From: DASZIT01 sp052143315
Lineage (GTDB): Bacteria > Actinomycetota > Acidimicrobiia > Acidimicrobiales > RAAP-2
DNA: 64,000 nucleotides
Assembly: GCA_052143315.1 (NCBI GenBank)
Contig: JBKQTE010000055.1
Location: forward strand, 1-64,000
Reading direction: 5' to 3'
The notes under the pieces are model-generated. The model was not told where the DNA came from. It ran no database searches and worked only from the letters and a program-made list of their open reading frames with translations. Below are positions 23,795 through 31,271 of the stretch, in pieces. The translations under genes were made by a program, and so were the position numbers. Position 1 is the first letter of the stretch. The number at the start of each line of letters is the position of its first letter.

Positions 23795-25527
23795 CCCCCG
23801 AGGCCCGCGGCGGGGCGGCCTCCGTCGGCCCCCCACGCCCCGACCAGCGGGAGGAGCCCGCTGCCGCCCTCGTGCAACGGTGCGGGTGGACGCTCGTCTG
23901 GCTGGCCGTCCTGGCCGCCGGGATCGGCTTCTGGGGATCGTGGACCTCGTGGCCCGGCGCCGCGGCGTTCGCTCCGCTGCTGGTCTTCGCCGGCACCGCC
24001 GGTACCGCCGCCGTGTGGCTGATCCGAAACCCCGGCTCTCGGGCCATGCAGCTGGCGGGACTGGGCGCCGCCCTGGTGACGGCGGGCGTCCCCCAGGCGG
24101 TGGCCATCCACGCCCGGCGGTTCTACTCGACCGACTCGGCCGCCTTCAACGACGTGGCCGCCCGCCTTCTCGTCCACGGCCGGGACCCCTACACGGCGTC
24201 GATGGCGCCGGCCGCCGGCCTGCTGAAGTCCCCGGCCCAGTACTGGACCTATACCGTGGACGGCGGCCACGTCTCCCACGTCTCCTACCCGGCCGGCTCG
24301 TTCCTGCTCGATGCCCCGGCCGTGGCCCTGGGCTTCCACCACGCGGTGGTCGACTGGGTGGACCTGGGCGCCTGGCTGGTCACCGGAGTGCTGCTCTTCG
24401 CGATCGTCCCGGCCGCCCTCCGGTGGTTCTCGCTGCTGGTCGTGGTCACCTCCCTCTTCGTCCAGATGTTCTCCAACGGGGGGACCGACGCCCTCTTCCT
24501 GCCCTTCCTCGTCGTCGCCGTCTGGCGCTGGGACCGGTTCGCCACCGCCAGGGGAGCCGGTCTGGCCGGCTGGGTCGGGCCGGTGGCCCTGGGGCTGGCC
24601 TGCTCCATCAAGCAGACCCCGTGGTTCTGCGTCCCCTTCCTGGTGGTCGGCGTGGCCCTCGAGGCTCGCCGGTCCGGCCGCCGGCCGTGGACGGTGGCGG
24701 CCCGTTACCTGGGGATCGTGGCGGGGGTGTTCGTGGCCATCGACCTCCCGTTCATCGTCTGGAGCCCGGGCGCCTGGTGGAGCGGGACCCTGCTCCCCCT
24801 CACCCAACCGCTGGTGGCCGACGGGCAGGGGCTGGTCACCCTGGCCCTCCACGGGCTGACCGGCGGGGTGGTCCTTCCCCTCCTGTCGGTGGCCGGGGTA
24901 CTCGTCTACCTGGCCCTGATGGTGGCGTACGTGGCGTGGTTCCCCCGCATGAAGCGGGTGTGGCTCTTCGTCCTGCCGGCGGTGCTGTTCATCCCGGCTC
25001 GCAGCCTGTCGAGCTACCTGGTCGACTTCTTCCCGGTGGCGGTGGTGGCCGCCCTGACCGTGACCCACCCTGCCGCCACCGAGGGGAATGCGGGTGCGCC
25101 GGTGGTGCGCCGGTGGTGGGGCGCCCTCGGCGTGGCCGTGCCGGTGGCTGTAGCAGTGGCGGTGGCGGTGGTGGCCTTCACGTCGGCCCCACTGGAGCTG
25201 TCGGTCACCGGGTTCCGGACTTCGAACGCCACCCAGAAGCTCGACTCGGTCACCGTGTCGGTCCACAACCGGACCGACCACCCGGTGGTGCCCCACTTCA
25301 TGGTGGTGATCAGCGGGATCCACCCGACCGGCTTCTGGACCACCGGCTCGGAACGCGGCGGGGTGGTGCTGAAACCCGGTGCCACCGAAGCGGTCACCCT
25401 GTACCCCAACCTCTACACCTGGTCACCCGCCAACGGGTCCTACTGGCTGGTGGAGGCGTACACGTCGTCCCCCGACGCCCTGAGCACCACCCGGCCGCAG
25501 TTCTGGACGCTGGGCCCGCTCCAGTGA
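23791..25527 (+). CDS. GT-C-like multi-helix membrane protein with extracellular C-terminal domain
   Basis: The GTG at 23791 overlaps the PIG-V-like stop and gives 578 residues. The N-terminal two thirds hold about 10-12 hydrophobic helices. The loop between helices contains STDSAAFNDVAARLLVHGRD, similar to the DxD-like acidic loops of GT-C glycosyltransferases, and FSNGGTDALFLPF. From about residue 460 to the end is a soluble, beta-rich domain (LELSVTGFRTSNATQKLDSV) that should be outside the cell. It probably participates with the two upstream genes in glycan assembly. No specific family could be named. Confidence 0.75.
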   Translation: MTPEARGGAASVGPPRPDQREEPAAALVQRCGWTLVWLAVLAAGIGFWGSWTSWPGAAAFAPLLVFAGTAGTAAVWLIRNPGSRAMQLAGLGAALVTAGVPQAVAIHARRFYSTDSAAFNDVAARLLVHGRDPYTASMAPAAGLLKSPAQYWTYTVDGGHVSHVSYPAGSFLLDAPAVALGFHHAVVDWVDLGAWLVTGVLLFAIVPAALRWFSLLVVVTSLFVQMFSNGGTDALFLPFLVVAVWRWDRFATARGAGLAGWVGPVALGLACSIKQTPWFCVPFLVVGVALEARRSGRRPWTVAARYLGIVAGVFVAIDLPFIVWSPGAWWSGTLLPLTQPLVADGQGLVTLALHGLTGGVVLPLLSVAGVLVYLALMVAYVAWFPRMKRVWLFVLPAVLFIPARSLSSYLVDFFPVAVVAALTVTHPAATEGNAGAPVVRRWWGALGVAVPVAVAVAVAVVAFTSAPLELSVTGFRTSNATQKLDSVTVSVHNRTDHPVVPHFMVVISGIHPTGFWTTGSERGGVVLKPGATEAVTLYPNLYTWSPANGSYWLVEAYTSSPDALSTTRPQFWTLGPLQ

Positions 25528-25573
25528 CCGGCCGGCCCCCGGCGGATCGCGTCGGTTCCCCCGTCCTCCGGGT

Positions 25574-26842
25574 CTATCCGCCGCCCACCGTCGACTGAGC
25601 CCGGGCGGGCGTCCGGCCACCACGTCGCTGCCGCCTCGCCCACAGCATGGCGGCCGTCCCCACCATGAACACCACGGTGGCGAGGAAGAACGAGTTGCCG
25701 GCCAGCAGCTGCCACCCGTGCTCGTGCAGCTCCTGGTTGGCTCCGTTGGGGACCGTCCAGATCGGCGCCCACCAGAACAGGACGGCCCCGGCCACCGCCC
25801 AGACCCGCCCTCCGGCCGGCCGGTCCGGCGCCCACGCCAGCCAGATCAGCACCGGCACCGCCCACACCAGGTGGTGGGCCCAGGTGATAGGCGACGCCAC
25901 CAGGCCGGTAGCGGCGCACACCAGCACCCCCAGGTAGGACGAGGACGACCGGTAGGCCCAGGCGGCCAGGGCCACACCGGCCACCACCACCACGGCGTCG
26001 GTGGCGGTGATCAGCCCGGTCGACACCACCCGGTGGTCGAGGCGGTCGGCGACGGCCCGGAGGCTCTGGTTGCTGATGTAGAAGACGCCGCCCACCCGCT
26101 TGGCGTCGGTGGCGTACTTGGTCCAGTACGACCACGAGACCCGGGGGTCGGTGGCGGCGGCCACCGCCGAACAGGCGACGAAGGTGCCGAGCGACACCCA
26201 GGCCGCCCGGGTCTGGCGGGTGACGAAGAGGTACGGCACGAACACCAGCGGGACCAGCTTGACGGCGGCGGCGACGCCCACCAGCACGCCCCGAGGGAGC
26301 GTCCTGCCCCCCACCCGCAGGTGGCAGGTGAGGTCGCCGAGCACCATGGCGGCCAGAACGATGTTCACCTGCCCGAAGCTGAAGGTCAGCCGCACCGGCT
26401 CGATCCAGTAGGCCGGGGCCATCAGTACCAGTGACCACACGACCAGCCGGTGTCGCCCGAGGCCGGGGCGGGCGGCCCGGAGTGCCAGCGCCACCAGGGC
26501 GAAGAGCGCTACCACGTTGACCAGCGCCCACATCACCTGGGCGACGCTCTCCGGCAGCGTCGACAGGGCGGCGAAGGCCAGGGCGGCGAACGGGGGATAG
26601 GTGAAGGGGAGGTGCGGCGGTTGCGGCAGCGACACCAGGTAGAGCCGGCCGTCGACCAGGTTCCGGCCGCCGAGCAGGTAGACGGCCATGTCGAGCTGGA
26701 GCCGGCCGATGGCCAGGCTCAACGCCCCGATCAGGGCCAGGGATGCCGACACGACGCCGGCCACCCACAGAACCGGTGCCCACCCGGCCGCCACCTGGTG
26801 GGTCCCCGGCGCCGAGACCTGGGGTGCGAGCGCCGGGGACAT
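25574..26842 (-). CDS. GT87/DUF2029-type mannosyltransferase
   Basis: The 422-residue membrane protein begins at ATG 26842 (a GTG at 26884 would add 14 residues). It has about ten to eleven hydrophobic helices and GT87 features: an aspartate after the first helix (LQLDMAVYLLGG), PFTYPPFAALAF in the second luminal loop, and FSFGQVNIVLAAMV. Family members in actinobacteria are alpha-mannosyltransferases using polyprenyl-phosphate-mannose for lipomannan or PIM extension. It is convergent with the three-gene GT-C run, so a total of four GT-C-like genes occur in 5.7 kb. The specific linkage cannot be deduced. Confidence 0.87.
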   Translation of the reverse strand: MSPALAPQVSAPGTHQVAAGWAPVLWVAGVVSASLALIGALSLAIGRLQLDMAVYLLGGRNLVDGRLYLVSLPQPPHLPFTYPPFAALAFAALSTLPESVAQVMWALVNVVALFALVALALRAARPGLGRHRLVVWSLVLMAPAYWIEPVRLTFSFGQVNIVLAAMVLGDLTCHLRVGGRTLPRGVLVGVAAAVKLVPLVFVPYLFVTRQTRAAWVSLGTFVACSAVAAATDPRVSWSYWTKYATDAKRVGGVFYISNQSLRAVADRLDHRVVSTGLITATDAVVVVAGVALAAWAYRSSSSYLGVLVCAATGLVASPITWAHHLVWAVPVLIWLAWAPDRPAGGRVWAVAGAVLFWWAPIWTVPNGANQELHEHGWQLLAGNSFFLATVVFMVGTAAMLWARRQRRGGRTPARAQSTVGGG

Positions 26843-26924
26843 CAGCGCCGATGGTAGACCGCCGGCCTTGGCCTGCCTCCACACCGCCCGGTCCGTGGTG
26901 GCCGCCGTCGACGGTACGCGCCCG

Positions 26925-27395
26925 TCACGTCGGGGTGGTGAGCAGCTCCTCGATGCGCTCGAGGGTGGCGGTCATGTTCTTTCCCGTCTCCTTGGCCGCC
27001 ATGCGCACCAGCGGCTTGGTGACCGCCGACTCGTGGGTGACGTCCCAGCTCTCCCGGACCCGGGTGCCGCCGTCGACCGGCTCGAGCTGGTAGCGCCAGA
27101 TGCGGCCGCCGAACAGTCGACCGACGGCGGTGGGCCCACGGGTCTGCCAGGCGATGCACCGGTTGTCCTCGAACTCGATGACGGTGCTGACCATGGCGTA
27201 GGGGATCCCCATCTTCATGGACATCCCGAAGGTGCTCCCCAGGGCCAGCCGCTGCGATCCCTGCTTGGCTCCCCGCACGGTGCCCGAGCCGTCGATGTCG
27301 TGGTGGCGCTCGGGGTCGGCCAGCAGGTCGAAGATGGCCTCGGGAGGAGCAGGGATCGTCCGCTCCACGGTGACGACGTCTTGTGGATCGCTCAT
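26925..27395 (-). CDS. SRPBCC (START-like) lipid-binding domain protein
   Basis: The 156-residue protein has the polyketide-cyclase/START fold signature: VVTVERTIPAPPEAIFDLLA at the N-terminus and a Trp-containing strand IAWQTRGPTAVG midway, then TRVRESWDV and a long C-terminal helix. Members bind hydrophobic ligands in a helix-grip cavity. ATG at 27395 gives MSDPQDVV. It lies 82 bases downstream of the start of the GT87 gene and on the same strand, but no functional link is visible. Confidence 0.85.
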   Translation of the reverse strand: MSDPQDVVTVERTIPAPPEAIFDLLADPERHHDIDGSGTVRGAKQGSQRLALGSTFGMSMKMGIPYAMVSTVIEFEDNRCIAWQTRGPTAVGRLFGGRIWRYQLEPVDGGTRVRESWDVTHESAVTKPLVRMAAKETGKNMTATLERIEELLTTPT

Positions 27396-27500
27396 CCTGC
27401 GAGCATACGGGCGTTTCCACCGCTCGGCAGGCGTGCGTCCTTCGGTCCTCCGTGGCCGGCTGTCACCGCTTGGGGCCGGGGGGGCAGGTCGCCGCCTGGG

Positions 27501-27540
27501 GCCGGCCGGGGCCGGCAGGGGCCGGCAGGGGCCGGCAGGG
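27501..27540. repeat. Tandem decamer gccggcaggg, four copies
   Basis: Three exact copies occupy 27511-27540 and a variant gccggccggg occupies 27501-27510. The G-runs could form G-quadruplex structures on this strand. The array lies between the SRPBCC and ABC-transporter genes in a 281-base gap. Confidence 0.88.
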
Positions 27541-27559
27541 GGTGTGCGAATTCCCACAA

Positions 27560-27592
27560 GTGTCATACCTGCCAATTTGGCAGATGTGACAC
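27560..27592. other. 33-bp composite palindrome (operator candidate)
   Basis: Two nested inverted repeats share one centre at 27576: inner tgccaa/ttggca (27570-27575, 27577-27582) and outer gtgtca/tgacac (27560-27565, 27587-27592), separated by 4-base spacers. It is the AT-richest part of a very GC-rich gap. Near-identical 11-mers flank it, tgcgaattccc at 27545-27555 and tgcgaaatccc at 27596-27606. It looks like a dyad protein-binding site or an excised-element footprint; no matching regulator gene is adjacent. Confidence 0.6.
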
Positions 27593-27610
27593 AACTGCGA
27601 AATCCCGTCC

Positions 27611-27666
27611 CACCCCGGCCCCCGGTCGCCACCCCGGCCCCCGGTCGCCACCCCGGCCCCCGGCGC
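27611..27666. repeat. Tandem 19-mer, about 2.8 copies
   Basis: The unit starting caccccggcccccggtcgc is at 27611-27629 and 27630-27648, with a degenerate third copy from 27649. The array ends just before the stop codon of the ABC ATPase gene (27677 on the reverse strand), so it lies in that transcript's 3' region. Confidence 0.85.
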
Positions 27667-27676
27667 CCGGCGCCTC

Positions 27677-28429
27677 TCAGAGCACCTTGGACAGGAACGA
27701 CCTGGTCCGTTCGTGCTGGGGGGCGGTCAGGACCACCTTGGGGTCGCCGCTCTCCACCACCACGCCGCCGTCCATGAACACCAGGGTGTCCCCCACCTCC
27801 CGGGCGAACCCCATCTCGTGGGTGACCACCACCATGGTCATGCCGTCGATGGCCAGCCCACGCATCACGTCGAGGACATCGCCGACCAGCTCGGGGTCGA
27901 GGGCGGAGGTGGGCTCGTCGAAGAGCATCAGCTTGGGCTCCATGGCCAGGGCCCGGGCGATGGCCACCCGCTGCTGCTGGCCCCCGGATAGCTGGTTGGG
28001 ATAGGCCTTCTCCTTCTGGGCCAGGCCCACCCGCTCCAGCAGCCGTTGGGCCCGCAGCTTGGCCACCGCCAGCGACTCCCGCTTCACCCGCACCGGGCCG
28101 CACATCACGTTGTCGAGCACGCTCATGTGGGGAAAGAGGTTGAAGCCCTGGAACACCATGCCGATCTCCGCTCGCTTGGTGCACACCTCTTTGTCACGCA
28201 GCTCGTAGAGCGTGTCGCCACTCTGCCGGTAGCCGACCAGCTCCCCGTCGACGGAGAGCTCGCCGCCATCGATCTTCTCGAGGTGGTTGATACACCGCAG
28301 GAAGGTGCTCTTCCCCGAGCCCGACGGGCCGATCAGGCAGAGCACCTCGCCGCGGTTGACGGTGAGGTCGATCCCCCGCAGCACCTCCAGGCGGCCGAAC
28401 GACTTGCGGACCCCTCGGGCCTCCACCAT
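27677..28429 (-). CDS. Polar amino-acid ABC transporter ATP-binding protein
   Basis: The 250-residue ATPase shows Walker A GPSGSGKST, the Q-loop FQGFNLFPHM, the signature LSGGQQQR, Walker B MLFDEPTSALDPEL and the switch His in VTHEMGFA. The sequence FQGFNLFPHMSVLDNVM is typical of GlnQ/HisP/GltL amino-acid importers. It is the third gene of a leftward SBP-permease-ATPase set. A TTG at 28441 overlapping the permease stop (TTGA) and preceded by GAGGG is an alternative start giving four more residues. The precise amino acid is unknown. Confidence 0.93.
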   Translation of the reverse strand: MVEARGVRKSFGRLEVLRGIDLTVNRGEVLCLIGPSGSGKSTFLRCINHLEKIDGGELSVDGELVGYRQSGDTLYELRDKEVCTKRAEIGMVFQGFNLFPHMSVLDNVMCGPVRVKRESLAVAKLRAQRLLERVGLAQKEKAYPNQLSGGQQQRVAIARALAMEPKLMLFDEPTSALDPELVGDVLDVMRGLAIDGMTMVVVTHEMGFAREVGDTLVFMDGGVVVESGDPKVVLTAPQHERTRSFLSKVL

Positions 28430-28437
28430 CGCCTGGG

Positions 28438-29460
28438 TCAACGGGATCCCTCGTGGTGGATCGGGATCGACGGCTGAAGTGCCGGAACCGGCTCGACCCT
28501 CACGCGGGACAGGGAGCCGCGAAGCCGCTGCAGCGGGGTGGGCGGCAGCGCCCGCGACGAGCCGCGGGAGTAGTAGCGCTCCACGTAGTACTGCCCGACG
28601 GTCAGCACCGAGGTGAAGAACAGGTACCAGAGGCTGGCCACCAGCAGTAGCGGCACCACCTGGTAGGTGGTGTTGGCAATGTTCTGGGTGGCGGTGAACA
28701 GGTCGACGACGGCGATGACGTACACCAACGACGTGGTCTTCAGCATGGAGATGGTCTCGTTGCCGGTGGGGGGGATGATGATCCGCATGGCCTGGGGGAG
28801 CACGATCCGGCGGAGGGTCTGGAACTTGGGCATGCCGAGCGACTGGGCCGCCTCGGTCTGGCCCTCGTCCACCGAGATGATGCCGGCCCGCACGATCTCC
28901 GCCATGTAGGCGCCTTCGTTGAGGCTGAGGCCGAGGGCACCGGCCACGAACGAGGTCACCAGCACGTTGGCGTTCACCGTCACGAACGGGGCGACGAACG
29001 GGATGCCGAAGCCGAGGTGAGGGTAGAGGTAGCTGATGCCTTCGTACCAGAAGATGAGCTGGACCAGCACCGGGGTGCCCCGGAAGAACCAGATATAGAC
29101 CCAGGCGGAGCCGGACAGCAGCCGGTTGGGCGACAGGCGCATGACCGCCAACAGCACCCCGAGCACGATGCCGGCCGCCATGGCGATGACGGTCAGCTCG
29201 AGGGTGACCACGATGCCCCGGAGCACCGGGGCGGCGAAGAGGTACTTGCCGACCACGCCCCACTGGAACCGGCCCTCCCGCACGCCTCCCCGGGTGACGT
29301 GGGAGAAGAAGAGGGTGTTCACCAGCATGGCCAGCAGCACCAGGATCAGCGCGCTGGCCACCCACCGCCACGGGTGGCGGACGGGGACGATCTTCTGGAC
29401 GGCCGGCTCCCCGAGCCGTCCCCCGGGCTCGGTGGCCATCCGGCCGGGCGGATCCGTCAT
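28438..29460 (-). CDS. Polar amino-acid ABC transporter permease (HisM/GlnP type)
   Basis: The 340-residue protein has an N-terminal helix, then a permease domain with about five helices. The cytoplasmic EAA-type loop (EGQTEAAQSLGMPKFQ) and the periplasm-proximal GAYMAEIVRAGI segment are characteristic of the His/Glu/Gln/Arg/opine subfamily. Only one permease gene is present, so it probably acts as a homodimer with the downstream ATPase. A positively charged tail extends beyond the usual end. Confidence 0.93.
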   Translation of the reverse strand: MTDPPGRMATEPGGRLGEPAVQKIVPVRHPWRWVASALILVLLAMLVNTLFFSHVTRGGVREGRFQWGVVGKYLFAAPVLRGIVVTLELTVIAMAAGIVLGVLLAVMRLSPNRLLSGSAWVYIWFFRGTPVLVQLIFWYEGISYLYPHLGFGIPFVAPFVTVNANVLVTSFVAGALGLSLNEGAYMAEIVRAGIISVDEGQTEAAQSLGMPKFQTLRRIVLPQAMRIIIPPTGNETISMLKTTSLVYVIAVVDLFTATQNIANTTYQVVPLLLVASLWYLFFTSVLTVGQYYVERYYSRGSSRALPPTPLQRLRGSLSRVRVEPVPALQPSIPIHHEGSR

Positions 29461-29490
29461 GGCTTGGCTTCCCCCTGCAGGTCGCGGCGC

Positions 29491-30441
29491 CTAACTGGTG
29501 GCGCCGTTGATGACCGAGCTGGTGACCGCCCCGGCCTGGATGCCCCACTTGGTGAGGATCTGCCCGTAGACGCCGTTCTTGATGAGCAGGTTGACCGCGG
29601 CCTGCACCGGGGCAGCCATGCCGTTCCCCTTCGGGAGGGCCAGGCCGTACGGGGCGACCTCAAAGGCGGTGCCGCTGTTCTGGAAGACGCCGTTGGACGT
29701 GGCCACGATGTAGCCGGCCACCTGCGAGTCGGCGAAGCCGACATCGGCGCGGCCACTGGAGACGGCCAGGTTGGCCTCACTCTGGTTGCCGTAGGCGAGG
29801 ACGGTCACCGCCCCCTTGCCGTCCTTGGTGCACGCCTTGGCCTGGGTTTGGGCATCGGCCTGCTCGGTGGTGCCGGACTCGACCGCCACCGAGTGGCCAC
29901 ACAACGAGGTGAGGCCGTTGAAGGCCAGGGAGCTCCCCGTCTTCACGTAGAAGCCCTCGCCGGCGGTGAAGTAGTCGACGAAGTCGACCACCTTCTCGCG
30001 GGCGATGGTGTCGGTGAACGACGAGGCACCCATGCCGTACTTGCCGCTCTGGATGCCGGGGATGATGGTGTCGAAGGTGGCGTTGACCAACGTCGGCTTG
30101 AGTCCGAGCACCTGGCTGATGGCGGTGGCGAGGTCGGCGTCCATGCCCACGATGGTGGAGCCGTCAGGGGCGATGAACTCGTCGGGGGCGTAGGTGGCGT
30201 CGAGGGCAATGGTCAGCGTGCCCGTGGACTTCACCGCCGAGGGTACCGATGCAGAGACGGTCGGGTCGGCGGTCTGGGTCGGGATGACCGTCGTCGGCAG
30301 CGCCACGCTGGTGGCGGTGGTCGACGGTGCAGCGGTGGTGGTCGGGCTGCTGGAGCTGCTCGAGCACGCCGCGCCGAGGACGGCGACGGCGCTGACGACC
30401 GTGGCGACCGCCACCTTCCGGAATCCCCGTGGCCTGGACAT
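29491..30441 (-). CDS. Polar amino-acid ABC transporter substrate-binding lipoprotein
   Basis: The ATG at 30441, preceded by GGAGGTCGCC, gives 316 residues. The signal peptide ends in lipobox LGAAC, followed by a Ser/Thr-rich linker. The mature domain matches family 3 periplasmic-binding proteins: TLTIALDATYAPDEFI, VGMDADLATAISQVLG, and FDTIIPGIQSGKYGMG. It captures a polar amino acid outside the membrane and delivers it to the permease encoded 30 bases downstream. It heads the operon and is divergent from another lipoprotein gene. Confidence 0.93.
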   Translation of the reverse strand: MSRPRGFRKVAVATVVSAVAVLGAACSSSSSSPTTTAAPSTTATSVALPTTVIPTQTADPTVSASVPSAVKSTGTLTIALDATYAPDEFIAPDGSTIVGMDADLATAISQVLGLKPTLVNATFDTIIPGIQSGKYGMGASSFTDTIAREKVVDFVDYFTAGEGFYVKTGSSLAFNGLTSLCGHSVAVESGTTEQADAQTQAKACTKDGKGAVTVLAYGNQSEANLAVSSGRADVGFADSQVAGYIVATSNGVFQNSGTAFEVAPYGLALPKGNGMAAPVQAAVNLLIKNGVYGQILTKWGIQAGAVTSSVINGATS

Positions 30442-30598
30442 GAGGCGACCTCCGTTGGCGATCATCGACCCGAGCGCCAAGTGTGGCACGTAGGTGACAG
30501 GGAGGCGACTTGGGGCGGCGCGGATCCGGAAGGACCCTCCGGCGCCGTCCCTGCCGGCAGTTCGTCGACCCCGACCCTGATGCTGGTAGAACAGCACC

Positions 30599-31174
30599 AT
30601 GCAGACCTTCGGCGGGCGGAGCGGGCGACTGACGGCGGCGGTGGCGGCGGTGGTGGCCATGACCGGGCTGTTGGCGGCGTGCTCCTCGGGCACCGCCTCC
30701 TCCAACGCCTCGACCACGCTCCCGCCCTCCAACACCACCACCACGGCGCCGACGTCGACCACGTCCTCGACGGCCGCTTCGGCGTCGACCACCACCTCGG
30801 CCACCGCCGTGCAGAACCTCACGGTGACCCCGGCGGTGCGGGCCACCCTCACCAGCACCTTCGTGGCCTACAAGAACATCGCCGCCTCCGACATCACCGG
30901 CACCGCCCCCGACAGCGTCTACTACGCCTACGACCCGACCACCCAGACCTACTGGGCGCTGGCCCAGTTCACGCCCAACACCAGTGCCCCGACGCAGGTG
31001 CTGGTGGGTATGCAGGACGGCGGGGACTTCGGCCTGTTCAGCATGCACGCCGGCGCCGCCTGGACCGTCCAGACCGGGGGCTACCCGCCCCCCTGTGCCG
31101 AGGCGAAGTACTTCCCGGCCACGGTCATGGAGGTGTGGGGCCTGCCGCAGCCCACCGCCTCCATGGGCTGCTGA
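30599..31174 (+). CDS. Small secreted lipoprotein of unknown function
   Basis: The 191-residue protein has an N-terminal signal with lipobox LLAAC, a Ser/Thr-rich linker of about 45 residues (STTLPPSNTTTTAP) and a compact C-terminal domain of about 120 residues with Tyr/Trp-rich strands (VYYAYDPTTQTYWALAQF). Two cysteines near the end (PPCAE and the final residue) could form a disulfide. No family was recognised. The divergent promoter region with the amino-acid binding protein spans about 155 bases. Confidence 0.8.
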   Translation: MQTFGGRSGRLTAAVAAVVAMTGLLAACSSGTASSNASTTLPPSNTTTTAPTSTTSSTAASASTTTSATAVQNLTVTPAVRATLTSTFVAYKNIAASDITGTAPDSVYYAYDPTTQTYWALAQFTPNTSAPTQVLVGMQDGGDFGLFSMHAGAAWTVQTGGYPPPCAEAKYFPATVMEVWGLPQPTASMGC

Positions 31175-31271
31175 CCGAACATCCTGACCGCGGGTTCTCC
31201 GGCCCCGTGACCGGGCCGAGCTGGACCGAGCCGGACCGGAGGCTCCCGGCGATCTGCGCGAGGATCACGTG

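Noticed and set aside
23710..25323. A 537-residue minus-strand frame
   Set aside because: Antisense to the third GT-C gene; low-complexity His/Gly/Asp composition.
22807..25527. A 906-residue continuous frame suggesting a fusion of two GT-C genes
   Set aside because: The first third is out of frame with the PIG-V-like coding sequence and is Arg/Pro-rich noise. A GTGA overlap start at 23791 fits much better.
25540..25583. An 8-bp inverted repeat between convergent GT-C genes as a terminator
   Set aside because: The arms are short with a 28-base loop and one arm lies in a coding end; too weak to call.
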